A stretch of 64,000 nucleotides of DNA, taken from assembly GCA_910574455.1 (NCBI GenBank), contig CAJSYZ010000006.1, forward strand, positions 2,656,156 to 2,720,155, in the 5' to 3' direction. Numbering within the stretch: the stretch's first letter is position 1; each line of letters opens with the position of its first letter. The notes below the pieces were generated by a model. That model ran no database searches. It was not told where the DNA came from and saw nothing but the letters and a program-made list of their open reading frames with translations. The DNA is from Trichaptum fuscoviolaceum. Taxonomy: Eukaryota; Basidiomycota; Agaricomycetes; Hymenochaetales; Trichaptaceae. The position numbers and the translations under genes were made by a program. Below are positions 20,999 through 31,467 of this stretch, in pieces.

Positions 20999-21409
20999 AT
21001 GCATTGCTTTCTCTTTTGTCTCTGTGTCTCAATATACGTTCTAGGCAGTATATTCAAGGGTTTCTGGTCCGATTCAAGTCGTTTCTGGCTGCAGATGGTG
21101 TTTGCAGGTTCAAGATATGTCTGCACACCCGAATGCGATCAATCGCCATCGGGGCTTCATCTGGATGGTCTTGCCGTGAAATCTAGGCGATATCTCACCC
21201 TGAGTGACAGGAGACAACATCTACTACCTCCGATTGGCGTCCCCGGCGGGCGCAGAGCTATCAATCGCGTAACAAGACCTGGGAATGCTTTCTGGTATTC
21301 TCGCAGTTGTTTGCATGTCTGGACTGCATTTCAACATATTTTATGCTCACAAAGCAGTGATTTAAGACTTCTAGAAGATATACTAAGTGATCTGCACTGT
21401 CTGGCATAG
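20999..21409 (+). CDS. conserved 136-residue frame with hydrophobic N-terminus, unit 1
   Basis: MHCFLFCLCVSIYVLGSIFK could be a signal or membrane segment; the rest is soluble (GLHLDGLAVKSRRYLTLSDR, PPIGVPGGRR). Open in all five units with only a few substitutions. A possible intron (GTGATTT donor, branch ACTAAG, CATAG at 21409) near the end could link it to the next frame, though the phase does not agree. Unrecognised. Confidence 0.4.
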   Translation: MHCFLFCLCVSIYVLGSIFKGFWSDSSRFWLQMVFAGSRYVCTPECDQSPSGLHLDGLAVKSRRYLTLSDRRQHLLPPIGVPGGRRAINRVTRPGNAFWYSRSCLHVWTAFQHILCSQSSDLRLLEDILSDLHCLA

Positions 21410-21425
21410 GTTTGCTGTGGCGAAG

Positions 21426-21671
21426 ATGACCACGGACATGCAATTAAACCCGGGAGGTTATCCGCTGCTTCTCTGCAGAGAAGCGGGCGCAATCAAAAAC
21501 GTAAGATATCTCTGCACTTCTATTTCTTCTAAAACACTAACTCAATTTCGCTTCACATAGTTAGCCGAAGCACGGTCACACTCTGCAACTCCGTCTGCCC
21601 ATTTGCTTGCAATGCTCCTCACTGTTGACAGTGAGCTCAGATACATGTTTATGTGTGCTTCATTGTCTTGA
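21426..21671 (+). CDS. two-exon unknown protein MTTDMQLNPGG, unit 1
   Basis: Exons 21426-21500 and 21561-21671 (60-bp intron with GTAAGA, CACTAACTC and CATAG) give 61 residues: MTTDMQLNPGGYPLLLCREA, then LAEARSHSATPSAHLLAMLL. Frame and splice sites persist in all units (unit 3 has R to T and A to P). Unrecognised. Confidence 0.45.
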
Positions 21672-21766
21672 GGCTATGTAAGTGTGAGCTGGTCAGCGGG
21701 CAATTCAGAAACTTAAGGTACGTACACATTCTTCTCGGAAGCTTGCTAACCGAAGTTTAGGCTCGC

Positions 21767-21916
21767 ATGGCTAATTGGCGGAAGTATTCCGGGCCCGCTC
21801 ATCTGGAACTGTCTCCCATTTCAATTCTCGGATATGTTCTCCGTGTTATGGCGCTCGGGACCTTCAGGCAGTTCACGCAAATGCCAGGCTTCGAAGATGT
21901 CAAAAATAGCCGATAA
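21767..21916 (+). CDS. conserved frame MANWRKYSGPAHLE, unit 1
   Basis: Follows an acceptor (GCTAAC...TTTAG, 21760). MANWRKYSGPAHLELSPISI, then LGYVLRVMALGTFRQFTQMP, 49 residues from the ATG. Probably a 3' exon of the preceding small gene. Same in all units. Confidence 0.4.
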   Translation: MANWRKYSGPAHLELSPISILGYVLRVMALGTFRQFTQMPGFEDVKNSR

Positions 21917-22092
21917 TCATTGTACAATAGAAGCCCTTTCTTGCCGATTTGCAGCTGGTCGGCGGAAACAAAGCTATAGCTACTTTAAGACTTTAAGGTT
22001 GGCTTCTAGCTGCTGGAGAATTTATTGATCGAGGTTGCGGGGGAGAAGGCGCAGAAAATGGGCGCAGAACGTGATTACGTAAGCAACGCCAT

Positions 22093-22341
22093 ATGACTCA
22101 CGTAGACCGCCGCCGTTCAACTGTTTCTTTCGTCTCCACCACCACCACATACATGAAATGCATAATTCTTGCTCTCGAAAGGCCTATATACATTCTGAAC
22201 ATCGAAATCAACTGTCCTTCACCCAATTCATGCTTTCTCTGGCTGTTTACAGTGTGCACAAATTCGGGACAGATATGCAGTGCCGAGTTCGATCTAACGA
22301 CATCTCTGCTAGATCTACTCACTCCTGCCGAACAAATCTAA
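22093..22341 (+). CDS. conserved frame M(T/S)HVDRRRS, unit 1
   Basis: 82 residues; contains VSFVSTTTTYM, matching VSTTTTYM just before the 20999 frame, because the two starts lie in duplicated segments (about 20880-21010 and 22030-22155). A second frame (22158-22499, MHNSCSRKAY) overlaps it in another phase and is also open in every unit, so neither is certain. Confidence 0.3.
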   Translation: MTHVDRRRSTVSFVSTTTTYMKCIILALERPIYILNIEINCPSPNSCFLWLFTVCTNSGQICSAEFDLTTSLLDLLTPAEQI

Positions 22342-23070
22342 GCGATACAAGTCCCTGGGCTACAGGAGGCTATATAGAAGACTTCCGATCCGCGTCCCTG
22401 GCGGGCGCCGAGCCCGCCATCCCTTATCACTGCTGTGTCTTGTTCTCGGGGCCGTTTGCCTCTGAGGACTGCTTTGCTACTTGTGATACCTTGCTATGAC
22501 TATTCTAAGAGCTATATCTGCTGTGCTCTGCGCTTTCAGAACTGAAGCGCCAGCGAAGGGTCCGTAACCTCTATTGATTCCGGATTTTCGGCGGGACACA
22601 ACTTTCCCTTCCTTCTTGCGGCGATGGAGCGCAAAATGTGAGATTTTCAATGTTCTTCCGGTTGCTTCTTGACTCTAATTCAGTCCAGGTCTCGCTTATT
22701 CGGCAAGGAATGACAGGCGATCTCTAGAAGGCCGCTAGACCTCTCGTGCATGCATTACATTCCAAGCCAGTAAGTCTGCAGAACAGCTACGTATCTGTAC
22801 TGGCATTGGCTCAGGAGTGAAGAAAACATATGACTAACATGTTCTGGGCAACCAAATTGCATGCTCGCGTAGCTATCTACTCTGTCCGTGTTTTCAGTCT
22901 AATTTCTTGTCCGAAATGTCGGCTGCTTCGGTGGCAATATCCTGGTCTACGTGAACTGCGCTCAATTGCTTGAAATTACTTCTCTGGCCCTCTGGTGCTG
23001 CTCTCGCAATGCATCACTGCAGCTGTTTGCGAAGTCCGGCCTCACAATTGAGCTCAAGAGCAATATCTGC

Positions 23071-23306
23071 ATGTCTCCGGGTCGTTCAAAACATACGGGA
23101 GGACGGGGAGGTAGAGCCGCAAGTACGTGTAATCGGACTTCGGGCGACTCGCGTAAGTGTCTCCCTTGAAACACGTAGCTGTCCAGGAATTTTCACCTTT
23201 CATTCCAGAACACCCGGGCACCTCGGCGCTCCGTGTCCATGGGAAGAAAGTCCCGCTTGGCGGGGCTCTGACCAGCTTAAAAGGGGAGAACCAGCCGTCG
23301 TCCTAA
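23071..23306 (+). CDS. two-exon small basic protein MSPGRSKHTGG, unit 1
   Basis: Exons 23071-23152 and 23209-23306 (56-bp intron, phase 1) give 59 residues: MSPGRSKHTGGRGGRAAS at the start, HPGTSALRVHGKKVPLGG after the junction, ending SLKGENQPSS. Gly/Arg-rich and basic. The frame and both splice sites hold in all five units. Upstream codons are also open without an ATG, so a further 5' exon is possible. Unrecognised. Confidence 0.45.
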
Positions 23307-23559
23307 CCCCCAAGTACCGTGCGCACGGCCACTCCCTATGCTTGACTTTATCCCTGTCTGCTTTGCTCTCTACACTCACGGACTTCTGGACCGGGACCGT
23401 GCAACTGCGAGTTGGCAGGCTAGATGACGTCCTAGACCTGTCGACTCAAAGGCAATCTTTGTAGGTTTATTTCCTTATTCTGTCACATTGATCTGACTTC
23501 GGTTTTACTCTGCGAGGTCTATGGGCCCTAGGCCATTGCTTTGGTCTCGTCTCATGGTC

Positions 23560-23910
23560 CTATTACGGGCCTTGGTGAGTCGCTTGCTTCGTTTTGGCAA
23601 TACATTGCTGATGTGTATTCAGTTTGTGCTGTCCCTCTTGGTCTTCGGACTGGTATGTGATTCTCTGTTTGCTTTAGGCCCGTCTAATATTATATTCAGA
23701 TTTCATTTGACTGTTGGGTTGTTGGATATCACATACTTGGGCTGTCGGCATATTATTTGGGTTGTCGGCTTTACCTTGCGTGCCAGTCCTTCAACGGCAT
23801 TTGTGGTCCTCCCACGGGCCTCGGTGAGTTGCTTGCTTCGTTCTGGCATTACATTGCTGACGTCTATTTAGTTTGTGCTGTCCCTCTTTGTCTTCGGACT
23901 GCATCTTATT
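23560..23910 (+). repeat. two diverged copies of a 95-bp segment, unit 1
   Basis: GGTCCTATTACGGGCCTTGG to CTTCGGACTGG (about 23554-23652) recurs at about 23798-23900 with a few substitutions (TGCTGATGTGTATTCAG versus TGCTGACGTCTATTTAG). The stretch between and after contains repeated TTGGGCTGTCGG(A/C)AT. Found in every unit; no gene recognised. Confidence 0.65.
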
Positions 23911-24158
23911 GGCTGTTGGCGTATTTGGGCTGTGGGATAATGAAACTTGGGCTGTCGGAATAATATTTGGTCGTCGTAATAGCTTAACATGTATTTAATT
24001 GGTGTGTACCTTGCTCCATCGTGTGTGCAATGACTTACGCCCTTCACTAGGTTCCCGGATCTATTGTAGCTTCTCTGTACGTGACCGTCTCTCCTTACGT
24101 GTTCGACTGATTCATTCCTTCATAGCTGCGTCACACCACCCTTCCCCTTCCTAGACCG

Positions 24159-24212
24159 CTTTGACATAGCACAGAGGGAGAGCTGATCGGCTCCCTCTGT
24201 GACGTGCCAAAG
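24159..24212. other. 22-bp inverted repeat / hairpin, unit 1
   Basis: CTTTGACATAGCACAGAGGG at left and its near complement at right (24191-24212) around a 10-nt loop; inner 11 bp are perfect. Copies: 33706-33759, 53008-53061, 62752-62805, and a changed but still paired form at 43276-43318. Confidence 0.65.
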
Positions 24213-24379
24213 GGGCCTCTCGCCTCTCTCTAGCTTTCCGCCTTCGAGGACCTTCAATTTGGCTATTAGACGAACACAGAAGGGGAAATTATGGTTGTGT
24301 AGGTACCGAAATTATGATCCTATGTTGTAAACCGTGACTGACTTCTTTTCCGAGGTTGGACTGCATTCTTTTCTTTTAG

Positions 24380-24524
24380 GTAAGTTATATCTTATACGTC
24401 GATCTAATTCATTTACTAACTCGAACCAATTCTATATCATATCTAGGTCGAGGCCTTCGAGCCGTGAGGTAAGATATGTCTTCTTCGTCGTTCAACTCAT
24501 TTACTAATTTTGTCTCATACCTAG
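24380..24524 (+). other. two homologous introns around a 22-nt exon, unit 1
   Basis: Intron a 24380-24446 and intron b 24469-24524 both start GTAAG(T/A)TAT(A/G)TCTT, share ATTTACTAA branch text at the same place, and end (T/C)CTAG. Between them lies GTCGAGGCCTTCGAGCCGTGAG (22 nt, 24447-24468; written here only as position mark with GAGGCCTTCGAGCC core). All units have the pair. Host transcript unknown; it lies about 500 bp before the aldo/keto reductase relic. Confidence 0.55.
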
Positions 24525-25042
24525 ATTCATTTCAAGTTTCGTAAATAGTTCATTATCATGTACATAATGAGTCTGCATTAATAGATAATTTGTTTTTGAC
24601 TCTACCTCTACTGCGTGAATGCATTTGTCTTCGACTTGAGTAGCAACACAATATTCCCACGGTGCAAAGTGACGCACTGGCAGTGTCGCAAGTGTCGCAG
24701 CCGTTCACCTCTTTCCTCACCGCGGAATGACCTTCTGGGACTGTGCTCTACAGTGCTAGCTTGACTTCTTACACTGGTTTCTCTCTTTCAACTGAGCTTT
24801 GTGCTTGCAATTGCACATCAAGTACACACTCGAGCAACAGCAAACCGTCGGACACACGGACTTGCCATGGGCTGTCCTCGAAGGAGTGCAGCGCAAGTGC
24901 ACTGAAGAGACTGGCGGGCGAGAAGGAACTATGACTGCACAGTATGGACTCCGAGAAGGCGGGTTTGGGTGCCAGTTGTGGCCAGTTGTGATACTATGGT
25001 CGGAAACGGACGTCCTCAGCACTCAGAACTGCTGGAAAAGCC

Positions 25043-25908
25043 ATGACTGAGTTAAAAAAGCTGCCCACCAGTCGCTTGCGCACTAATGGACCTGAGGTCA
25101 GCGCAATTGGTCTCGGAACAATGGGTACGTCTCTCCACACGTCAATGCGTAAGAGCTAACTGCAACATCTTTGCACAGTCAGGTATTGGTGCATTCTACG
25201 GAAAGACCGACGATGAAGCTGCGTACAAAGCCCTCACTTACTCTGCAGACCGCGGGATGACCGTCTGGGACTGTGCAGACATCTACGGAACAAGTAAGAT
25301 ACAATCTAAATCATCCAGGAATGATAATTAGACGAAGCTGACGCACCCTCTCCAGCCGAATTGACACTCGCCAAGTGGTTCAAGGAAACTGGACGGCGCT
25401 TGGAGATCTTCCTTGCGACCAAGTTCGGCTTTCGCGATCCTGAGGGGAAATTCGGGGATGGCAAGCCCATCAGCACGCCGTCCTACATCAAGCACGCGCT
25501 CGAGCGGTCGTTGAAGCGTCTGGAAACGGATTACATCGTCCTTTACTACCAGCGCCATGTAGACATTATGCCCGTATGTCGAGAAACGGACGGTCAGATG
25601 GATCGGACTCAGCGAGTGCAGCGCGGCGACGCTAACGAGGGCAAATGTAGTACCGGGCGTTGGCGAGTAGCGCAGATGGAGTTCAGTCCGTACAGTCTGG
25701 ACATTAAGAAGTGTGTCTGGCTATTATGCATCTAATGAAAGGATTCGTGTCAGTTGTACCGATCCCGGGCAGCCTCGAACGCGTGGAGGAGAACGCACAT
25801 GGCGCGGAGATAATCCTTTCGCGAAGACCATTAGAAAGCTGAGAGCGATACTCGGAAGCCTTCATGGCAAACGAGGTATTAATGTGGTAGAGCACTTGAA
25901 TGTTAATT
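25043..25908 (+). pseudogene. aldo/keto reductase relic, unit 1
   Basis: Starts MTELKKLPTSRLRTNGPE; exons to GTMG, then GIGAFYGKTDDEAAYKAL to IYGT, then ELTLAKWFKETGRRLEIFLA with TKFGFRDPEG and YYQRHVD. The tetrad residues Asp, Tyr, Lys, His survive. Just after RHVD a deletion and frame loss destroy the middle; shreds such as AQMEFSPYSLDIKK and PIPGSLERVEENAHGAE mark the rest. Missing over a third of the barrel, so not an enzyme. It is a paralog of 10790-12060, on the opposite strand. Confidence 0.8.
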
Positions 25909-25974
25909 AGAAACTTTGTGTTACATCTTGTGTTGAGCTTTTGAGTGTGAGTCTCTCGATGGGTGAGTCTCAAA

Positions 25975-26012
25975 GATCATCCCGTTCACGGATGGCATAC
26001 TGCCAATCCGCG
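25975..26012 (+). pseudogene. Mug135-like scrap at the unit 1/unit 2 junction
   Basis: AGATCATCCCGTTCACGGAT and the next bases match the IIPFPDGTLP codons of gene A (8577-8612), then break off at CCAATCCGC and pass straight into unit 2. Confidence 0.6.
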
Positions 26013-26034
26013 GGAGCTCACCATGTTGTACTAG

Positions 26035-26336
26035 TTTCAAAACAGTCAACGTTCAACTGGCTTTGAAACTCCTTATGAGATCGTCCGGTTCCCTGACGGG
26101 GCACTTCCGACGGCTCCTCCGGTATTGTCCAACCTAATTATTCAATGTGTTTCTTACGCTAAATGGTTTTATAGCACAACCTTCCGTACCTCGCTACTGT
26201 TAATAACATACTTGATTTACCTGGACCTACCGTGTCAGTCTATCTTCAGCTCTATGGGGAGGAAGTTCCACATTTGCTAGGCATAAGTCGAAAGGCTCTC
26301 ATGAAAGCAATTGGAGCCGACATGAATTTACTGTAG
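26035..26336 (+). pseudogene. Mug135-like 3' exons, unit 2
   Basis: Exons 26035-26121 and 26175-26336 read in frame from FQNSQRSTGFETPYEIV to KAIGADMNLL, without the 7-bp insertion of gene D. The coiled-coil exon is missing because the unit begins in the intron before it. Could only be expressed as part of a fusion. Confidence 0.65.
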
Positions 26337-26493
26337 TGCAACATCTCTTTATCACATTTGTAATGTATCCACACGCAACTATCCTTATCATTACTTCGTA
26401 ACTTGATCTTTTGTGTAGTCTTCCTTGATGCCAGAATTACGATATTGAAAAGCAGATGAAGCATGTAAATTACGCATAACAAGATACAAGGGA

Positions 26494-27738
26494 TCATAGC
26501 AATGAATCCAACTTGGACAGGACATCGAGCACGGCAGCAATGAGCTCAAAACAGAGATCCTCACCCTCACTCGTCCCAGGTCCTGTTGTCTGCATCTCCG
26601 CCTTCACAGCGTCCACCATGCCCAGCACCGACTCCCGGCCTGTCAAAGCGCTTCCCGCCCCAATGCGTGCGCCCTCTTTCCGCTTTCCGCTGCTGCTGCC
26701 CGTCGAGAAGGGCCAGGACGCGAACTCGGCGAGGACGTCCTCTGCACGCTGGAACGCCGCCTCGCGCTCCTCGTATCCCAGGCGGCCAAACGCGTTGTCG
26801 ACGACACTCGCCGCGTATGCCGCACACACGAGACAGACGGTGCGCGTCGCGCGACAGTTCTCGCCCTCCTTGCCGAGTGCTTCGGGGGGCACGACGCGCG
26901 TGGCGGACGTGAGGAGCGCGGTGCAGCGGCGCACGATGGCCTCCTTTGTGCGCGCGTCGGCAACGGGGTGCGTGGCCATGTCAAAGAGCAAGAAGTTGCG
27001 CTTCTCGGTGCGCAGGATGCCCTTGTCGACGAGGCCCTTGGCGAGCCGCTCGCGCACCTGCTTCAGCTGGAAGCCGATTTTCGTGATGTTCCATGTCTCG
27101 CCTGCAGCTCGTTAACGCAAGGACAAGATAATGTGTAAGGAACTCGCACCACTCAGCAGGTCAATCCAGCTGTTAACAGACATGCGGGCCTCCTCCTGGC
27201 TCTTCATCATTTTGAGCGCTTCGTCGAGGATCGTCTCGCCTGTCCTTCTGTCATCAAGCACCTCGACAAGCCGCTCAGCTAGCGGGTAGCGCTTCCTCGA
27301 CGGGTCCCGCACAATGCATATCCGCCGTCGCATGGCGAGCTCAAGAATGATGCAGCCTCGCAGCGCATACGAGATATTGTCGTTCCAAAAGGACAAGTAG
27401 CCCTACTGATCTTATAGTTTAGTCAATTCAGTTTGCAAGGCAATTGGCCACGTACCTGCTTGTCCTTTAATCCTAGCAGCAGCACCTCCTCCATGATTGT
27501 CAACTTGGGCATTCGCCCGCCCGCTCGCTCAGCATCACCGTCGCTCTCGAAGTCGCGGGGGTCGTACGCTATCTTGCTTCCACCCTCGAAGGCTGATCCC
27601 GCATGAGAGGGCTTAGGTAGCCCGTTGATGTTGGAAGTCGAGCCTGATGGCGAAGCACTCGTGTCGGCGCTTTGTCCATTCCAGGTGCCTCCGACGTCTT
27701 CATCTTGCGCATTCGACGATGCGCCTGCTGCCCGACGC
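26494..27738 (-). CDS. GOLPH3/Vps74 (GPP34) protein, array copy 2
   Basis: Exons 27456-27738, 27150-27402, 26494-27101. No lesion seen; tail differs from copy 1 by a few residues (SSNAQDED for [16 protein letters not shown]). The first exon can begin MSTIMNGD (27844) or MNGD (27832), with the same unresolved first junction. Confidence 0.9.
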
Positions 27739-28017
27739 CTTGATATGGATTAGTGAGCTTGAACAGACAGAAGAAGTGGAACTGGCAGAAGAAAGCAGCA
27801 CTTACTGCGCAAAGCAGAGGGTCGCCGTTCATTATGGTCGACATGGGCGTTCCTCAGTGAGAGGGCTTTAGACTGACGGCCCTCGATTTCATCACTCATT
27901 CACGCTTCTTTGTGCCTTGAATTTCCTTTTATATGCCAAACTCCCACGTTTTCTGAAAAAGTACGCTAGTCCGCGACCCCCTCGCAGTACATTCTGGTGA
28001 TGTCGCGCGGACGGCCA

Positions 28018-28149
28018 TGGCCTCCTTGCGCGAAGATCGTCTGTCTACTGACTACGGGTGCGCCTGGCGCAAGTCGGCTCTCGTCGCCGCAAAGACCATG
28101 TCGACTCCGTTCTTGACAACTTCTGTCGCAAATCAAAGGGTGCGTTAAT
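28018..28149 (+). CDS. divergent small frame MASLRED, unit 2
   Basis: Same as in unit 1, including the frame-changing GCGCCTGGCG variant. Confidence 0.35.
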
Positions 28150-29334
28150 GACAGTGTATTGTAAGCTTGTAAGCAGAGTTACTTACAATTTCAACAGTCT
28201 TGTCCTTGCGGATGCCCTGAGCGAAGCACCGGTTGCAGTCCGTCAAGTCTGAATGCACGGTCCCTTCCGTCGCTAGTCGCATGCAACAGCACTTTGCTCG
28301 TTTGACATTGGGGAACACACCAAAATGTAAGTAGATATTTCATCTGTGTACTCAAAAGAAGGTACTCACCGCAATCATGAGGCACTCATCGAAGCGCCGG
28401 GGGGCTCAACGCCGAATCACTGGCATTTCCGCCAGAATACTTCGAGCTCACGGGTTGACAGCCTGTTGGCGAAAAATAACAATGTGAGTATAGAATCAAT
28501 ACTCTTAGCGGTATAAGTGTCTTACTATTCGTGAGGAATGGTTAAGCAACCAGTGAAGACTGAGGTGCTGGCTCGTGTCCGGCATCTAGACAACAATCGA
28601 AGGAGGTGAGTACTGGCCATGTCTGAAGGCACAGTCCGCCACGCCTGCTCGATGAAAATGTAAGTAAATATCACATCTGTTTATTCAAAGGAAGGTACTC
28701 ACAATGTCAAACTTCGCCTCAGACAAACAATGCAATCATCTTGCGGCGGTATTGACGCATCTTAGACGCCCACGAAGCGCCATTGAAGCGCCGGCGGCTC
28801 AACACCAAATGGCTGGCATTTACGCCTCTGCTTCGAGCTCACCGGTCAACAGCCTGTTGGGAATGTGAGTATAGAATCAATACTCTGAGAGTTATAAGCG
28901 ACTTACTATTCGTGAGGAATGGTTCAGTGGAAGCAACCGGCGAAGACTGGAGAGGACGGCCTCGCAAAGATTTGTTGCTCGACCGCCCGTGCAGCTCTGG
29001 CTCGTGTCCGCGCATCTAGACGACAAAATAAAGAGGCGAGGAACAGTGAGGGATGACAGATTTACTGTATGGACACACGACATCATTGGGGGAGCAGCAT
29101 AGCGGCATAAGGAAAGTCTGGCGCGTCGATTCTCTCCCTTCAAGCATTTAAACCGATTTCCATGGTCTGTGCACCGTGCGATGGTGCTGAAGCGACGCGT
29201 AGTGATTTCTATTGCTGTGCATGCCTTTCTTACGCGCAACTTCTTTCGGTACCCGCACGCAAACGTGCATCTTCTCCCGGTGTCCGCACACAGCTTCAAC
29301 CCCGCCCTCACTGGTCCTCCCGAGCGCAGCGCTG

Positions 29335-30025
29335 GTGAGCTCGCTCACCCGCTTTTGATACATACATATATTGCTATGTTGGCTTCAAAAGATTGTATTA
29401 TAATAAGACACATGAAGAAATCAATGATGGGCTCGAAGCAGACACATTTTGTTGTATGTCTTCTATTGCTTGGCGCCGCTTAGCATTGTGTCTCGCGTCC
29501 GAATTGCTGTCAAACACGCTTTCAATGGCCGTCCTGAGCGCACTGTTGGTGAACTCGCTCACCCGCGTTCGATACATACATACATTGCTATCTTGACTTT
29601 GAGTAAAACATATGCCTGCTCGAGTGACATCCTTCCCTCTACAACTGTGTAAAATCAGATCTACCCGGTGAGTCCGCTTGCCGGAATTCGATACATACAT
29701 ACATTGTCATTCTAAATTCATTTCTCGAAGCCTCCCTATTACCACCGCCGCTTACCTCCCCTCCCGCAACTCCGCTCGCCAGAAATCGATACATACATAT
29801 ATTGTCATTCTCTTACGTCTCTGCACTGCCGCTTGGCTTCCTTCCGCTCGCGAGAGTCAAAGCTACTGTTCTAAATACATGCAATGTTGATATATCATTT
29901 GACCTTGCTCTGCGGGCGAAATCCCATATATACATTGTCATATCACACGGGGACTCAATACATAGCTACATTGCACTCGGCGGAAGAAATTCTATATATA
30001 CATTGTCATTCCAGATCTCTCCATG
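29335..30025. repeat. palindrome + ATACATACATA motif field, unit 2
   Basis: Same arrangement as unit 1; first core reads TTTTGATACATACATATATTG-like after a perfect GGTGAGCTCGCTCACC. Confidence 0.7.
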
Positions 30026-30068
30026 CAGGGCTACTGATGCGTGAGTTAACCGCTTCGGGTGTGTGCAA

Positions 30069-30216
30069 ATGCCAGTGAATGGCTTCGCTAAGATATTCGG
30101 CTTCTATCTGTTCCCGAACCTCTCGCAGCCTCAGAAAGCTAAAATAGCCGAATGCACATGGAAGCCAGTCGGCGGAGAAAGAGACATAGCTGCATTTGCA
30201 TATTGGATTTGCTAGA
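30069..30216 (+). pseudogene. broken MPVNGFAKIFGF frame, unit 2
   Basis: Two bases are missing after TGGATTTGCT, so the frame ends at TAG (WIC stop) and loses the C-terminal Cys segment kept in the other units. Confidence 0.45.
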
Positions 30217-30549
30217 TGCTTCCCAGATGCTGTGCAGCACAGCTGCGCGTAACTATGAGAATAGGATTTAGACTTACGTTCAAGGCTTCCGGCGGAGGTA
30301 AGGACATACCTATGTTGTATTTCTTTGAGATACTATCGACCCCCTAGGTATTGAAGCCTATTTGATGGTATACTGCAGCTTCGAAGCTGCTCGCCGGAAG
30401 AATTTATATATATACATTGCGATGCTGGAGTTTGCGGCGAAGACGGCATTGAAAATGGACACAGAGGGCTGATTACGTACTAAGCAGCGCCAGAAGAGAC
30501 CCGCAGACCGTCAATCAACGCTTTGCTTGTTTCCACCACCACCACATAC

Positions 30550-30960
30550 ATGCATTGCTTTCTCTTTTGTCTCTGTGTCTCAATATACGTTCTAGGCAGT
30601 ATATTCAAGGGTTTCTGGTCCGATTCAAGTCGTTTCTGGCTGCAGATGGTGTTTGCAGGTTCAAGATATGTCTGCACACCCGAATGCGATCAATCGCCAT
30701 CGGGGCTTCATCTGGATGGTCTTGCCGTGAAATCTAGGCGATATCTCACCCTGAGTGACAGGAGACAACATCTACTACCTCCGATTGGCGTCCCCGGCGG
30801 GCGCAGAGCTGTCAATCGCGTAACAAGACCTGGGAATGCTTTCTGGTATTCTCGCAGTTGCTTGCATGTCTGGACTGCATTTCAACATATTTTATGCTCA
30901 CAAAGCAGTGATTTAAGACTTCTAGAAGATATACTAAGTGATCTGCACTGTCTGGCATAG
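30550..30960 (+). CDS. conserved 136-residue frame, unit 2
   Basis: As unit 1, with Ile to Val in GGRRAVNRV. Confidence 0.4.
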   Translation: MHCFLFCLCVSIYVLGSIFKGFWSDSSRFWLQMVFAGSRYVCTPECDQSPSGLHLDGLAVKSRRYLTLSDRRQHLLPPIGVPGGRRAVNRVTRPGNAFWYSRSCLHVWTAFQHILCSQSSDLRLLEDILSDLHCLA

Positions 30961-30976
30961 GTTTGCTGTGGCGAAG

Positions 30977-31222
30977 ATGACCACGGACATGCAATTAAAC
31001 CCGGGAGGTTATCCGCTGCTTCTCTGCAGAGAAGCGGGCGCAATCAAAAACGTAAGATGTCTCTGCACTTCTATTTCTTCTAAAACACTAACTCAATTTC
31101 GCTTCACATAGTTAGCCGAAGCACGGTCACACTCTGCAACTCCGTCTGCCCATTTGCTTGCAATGCTCCTCACTGTTGACAGTGAGCTCAGATACATGTT
31201 TATGTGTGCTTCATTGTCTTGA
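30977..31222 (+). CDS. two-exon unknown protein MTTDMQLNPGG, unit 2
   Basis: Splice sites and frame as unit 1; intron start GTAAGATGT instead of GTAAGATAT. Confidence 0.42.
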
Positions 31223-31317
31223 GGCTATGTAAGTGTGAGCTGGTCAGCGGGCAATTCAGAAACTTAAGGTACGTACACATTCTTCTCGGAAGCTTGCTAA
31301 CCGAAGTTTAGGCTCGC

Positions 31318-31467
31318 ATGGCTAATTGGCGGAAGTATTCCGGGCCCGCTCGTCTGGAACTGTCTCCCATTTCAATTCTCGGATATGTTCTCCGTGTTAT
31401 GGCGCTCGGGACCTTCAGGCAGTTCACGCAAATGCCAGGCTTCGAAGACGTCAAAAATAGCCGATAA
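31318..31467 (+). CDS. conserved frame MANWRKYSGPARLE, unit 2
   Basis: As unit 1, His to Arg in GPA(H/R)LE. Confidence 0.38.
   Translation: MANWRKYSGPARLELSPISILGYVLRVMALGTFRQFTQMPGFEDVKNSR

Larger units (their letters stand above)
16458..26012 (+). repeat. tandem array unit 1 (about 9.56 kb)
   Basis: Defined from GGAGCTCACC(G/A)TGTT(A/G)TACTAG to its next occurrence at 26013. Order: Mug135-like 3' exons, GPP34 gene (-), divergent unknown region, ATACATACATA motif field, small conserved frames, duplicated 95-bp segment, hairpin, paired introns, aldo/keto reductase relic (+), and a final Mug135-like scrap. It differs from the others in having the intact coil exon directly upstream. Confidence 0.92.

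Noticed and set aside
23270..23315. Telomere-like CCTAACCCC
   Set aside because: A single occurrence inside an exon end; no tandem repeats.
24290..24345. Box C/D snoRNA (ATGATCC ... CTGA) before the paired introns
   Set aside because: C box is a poor match and no terminal stem is visible.
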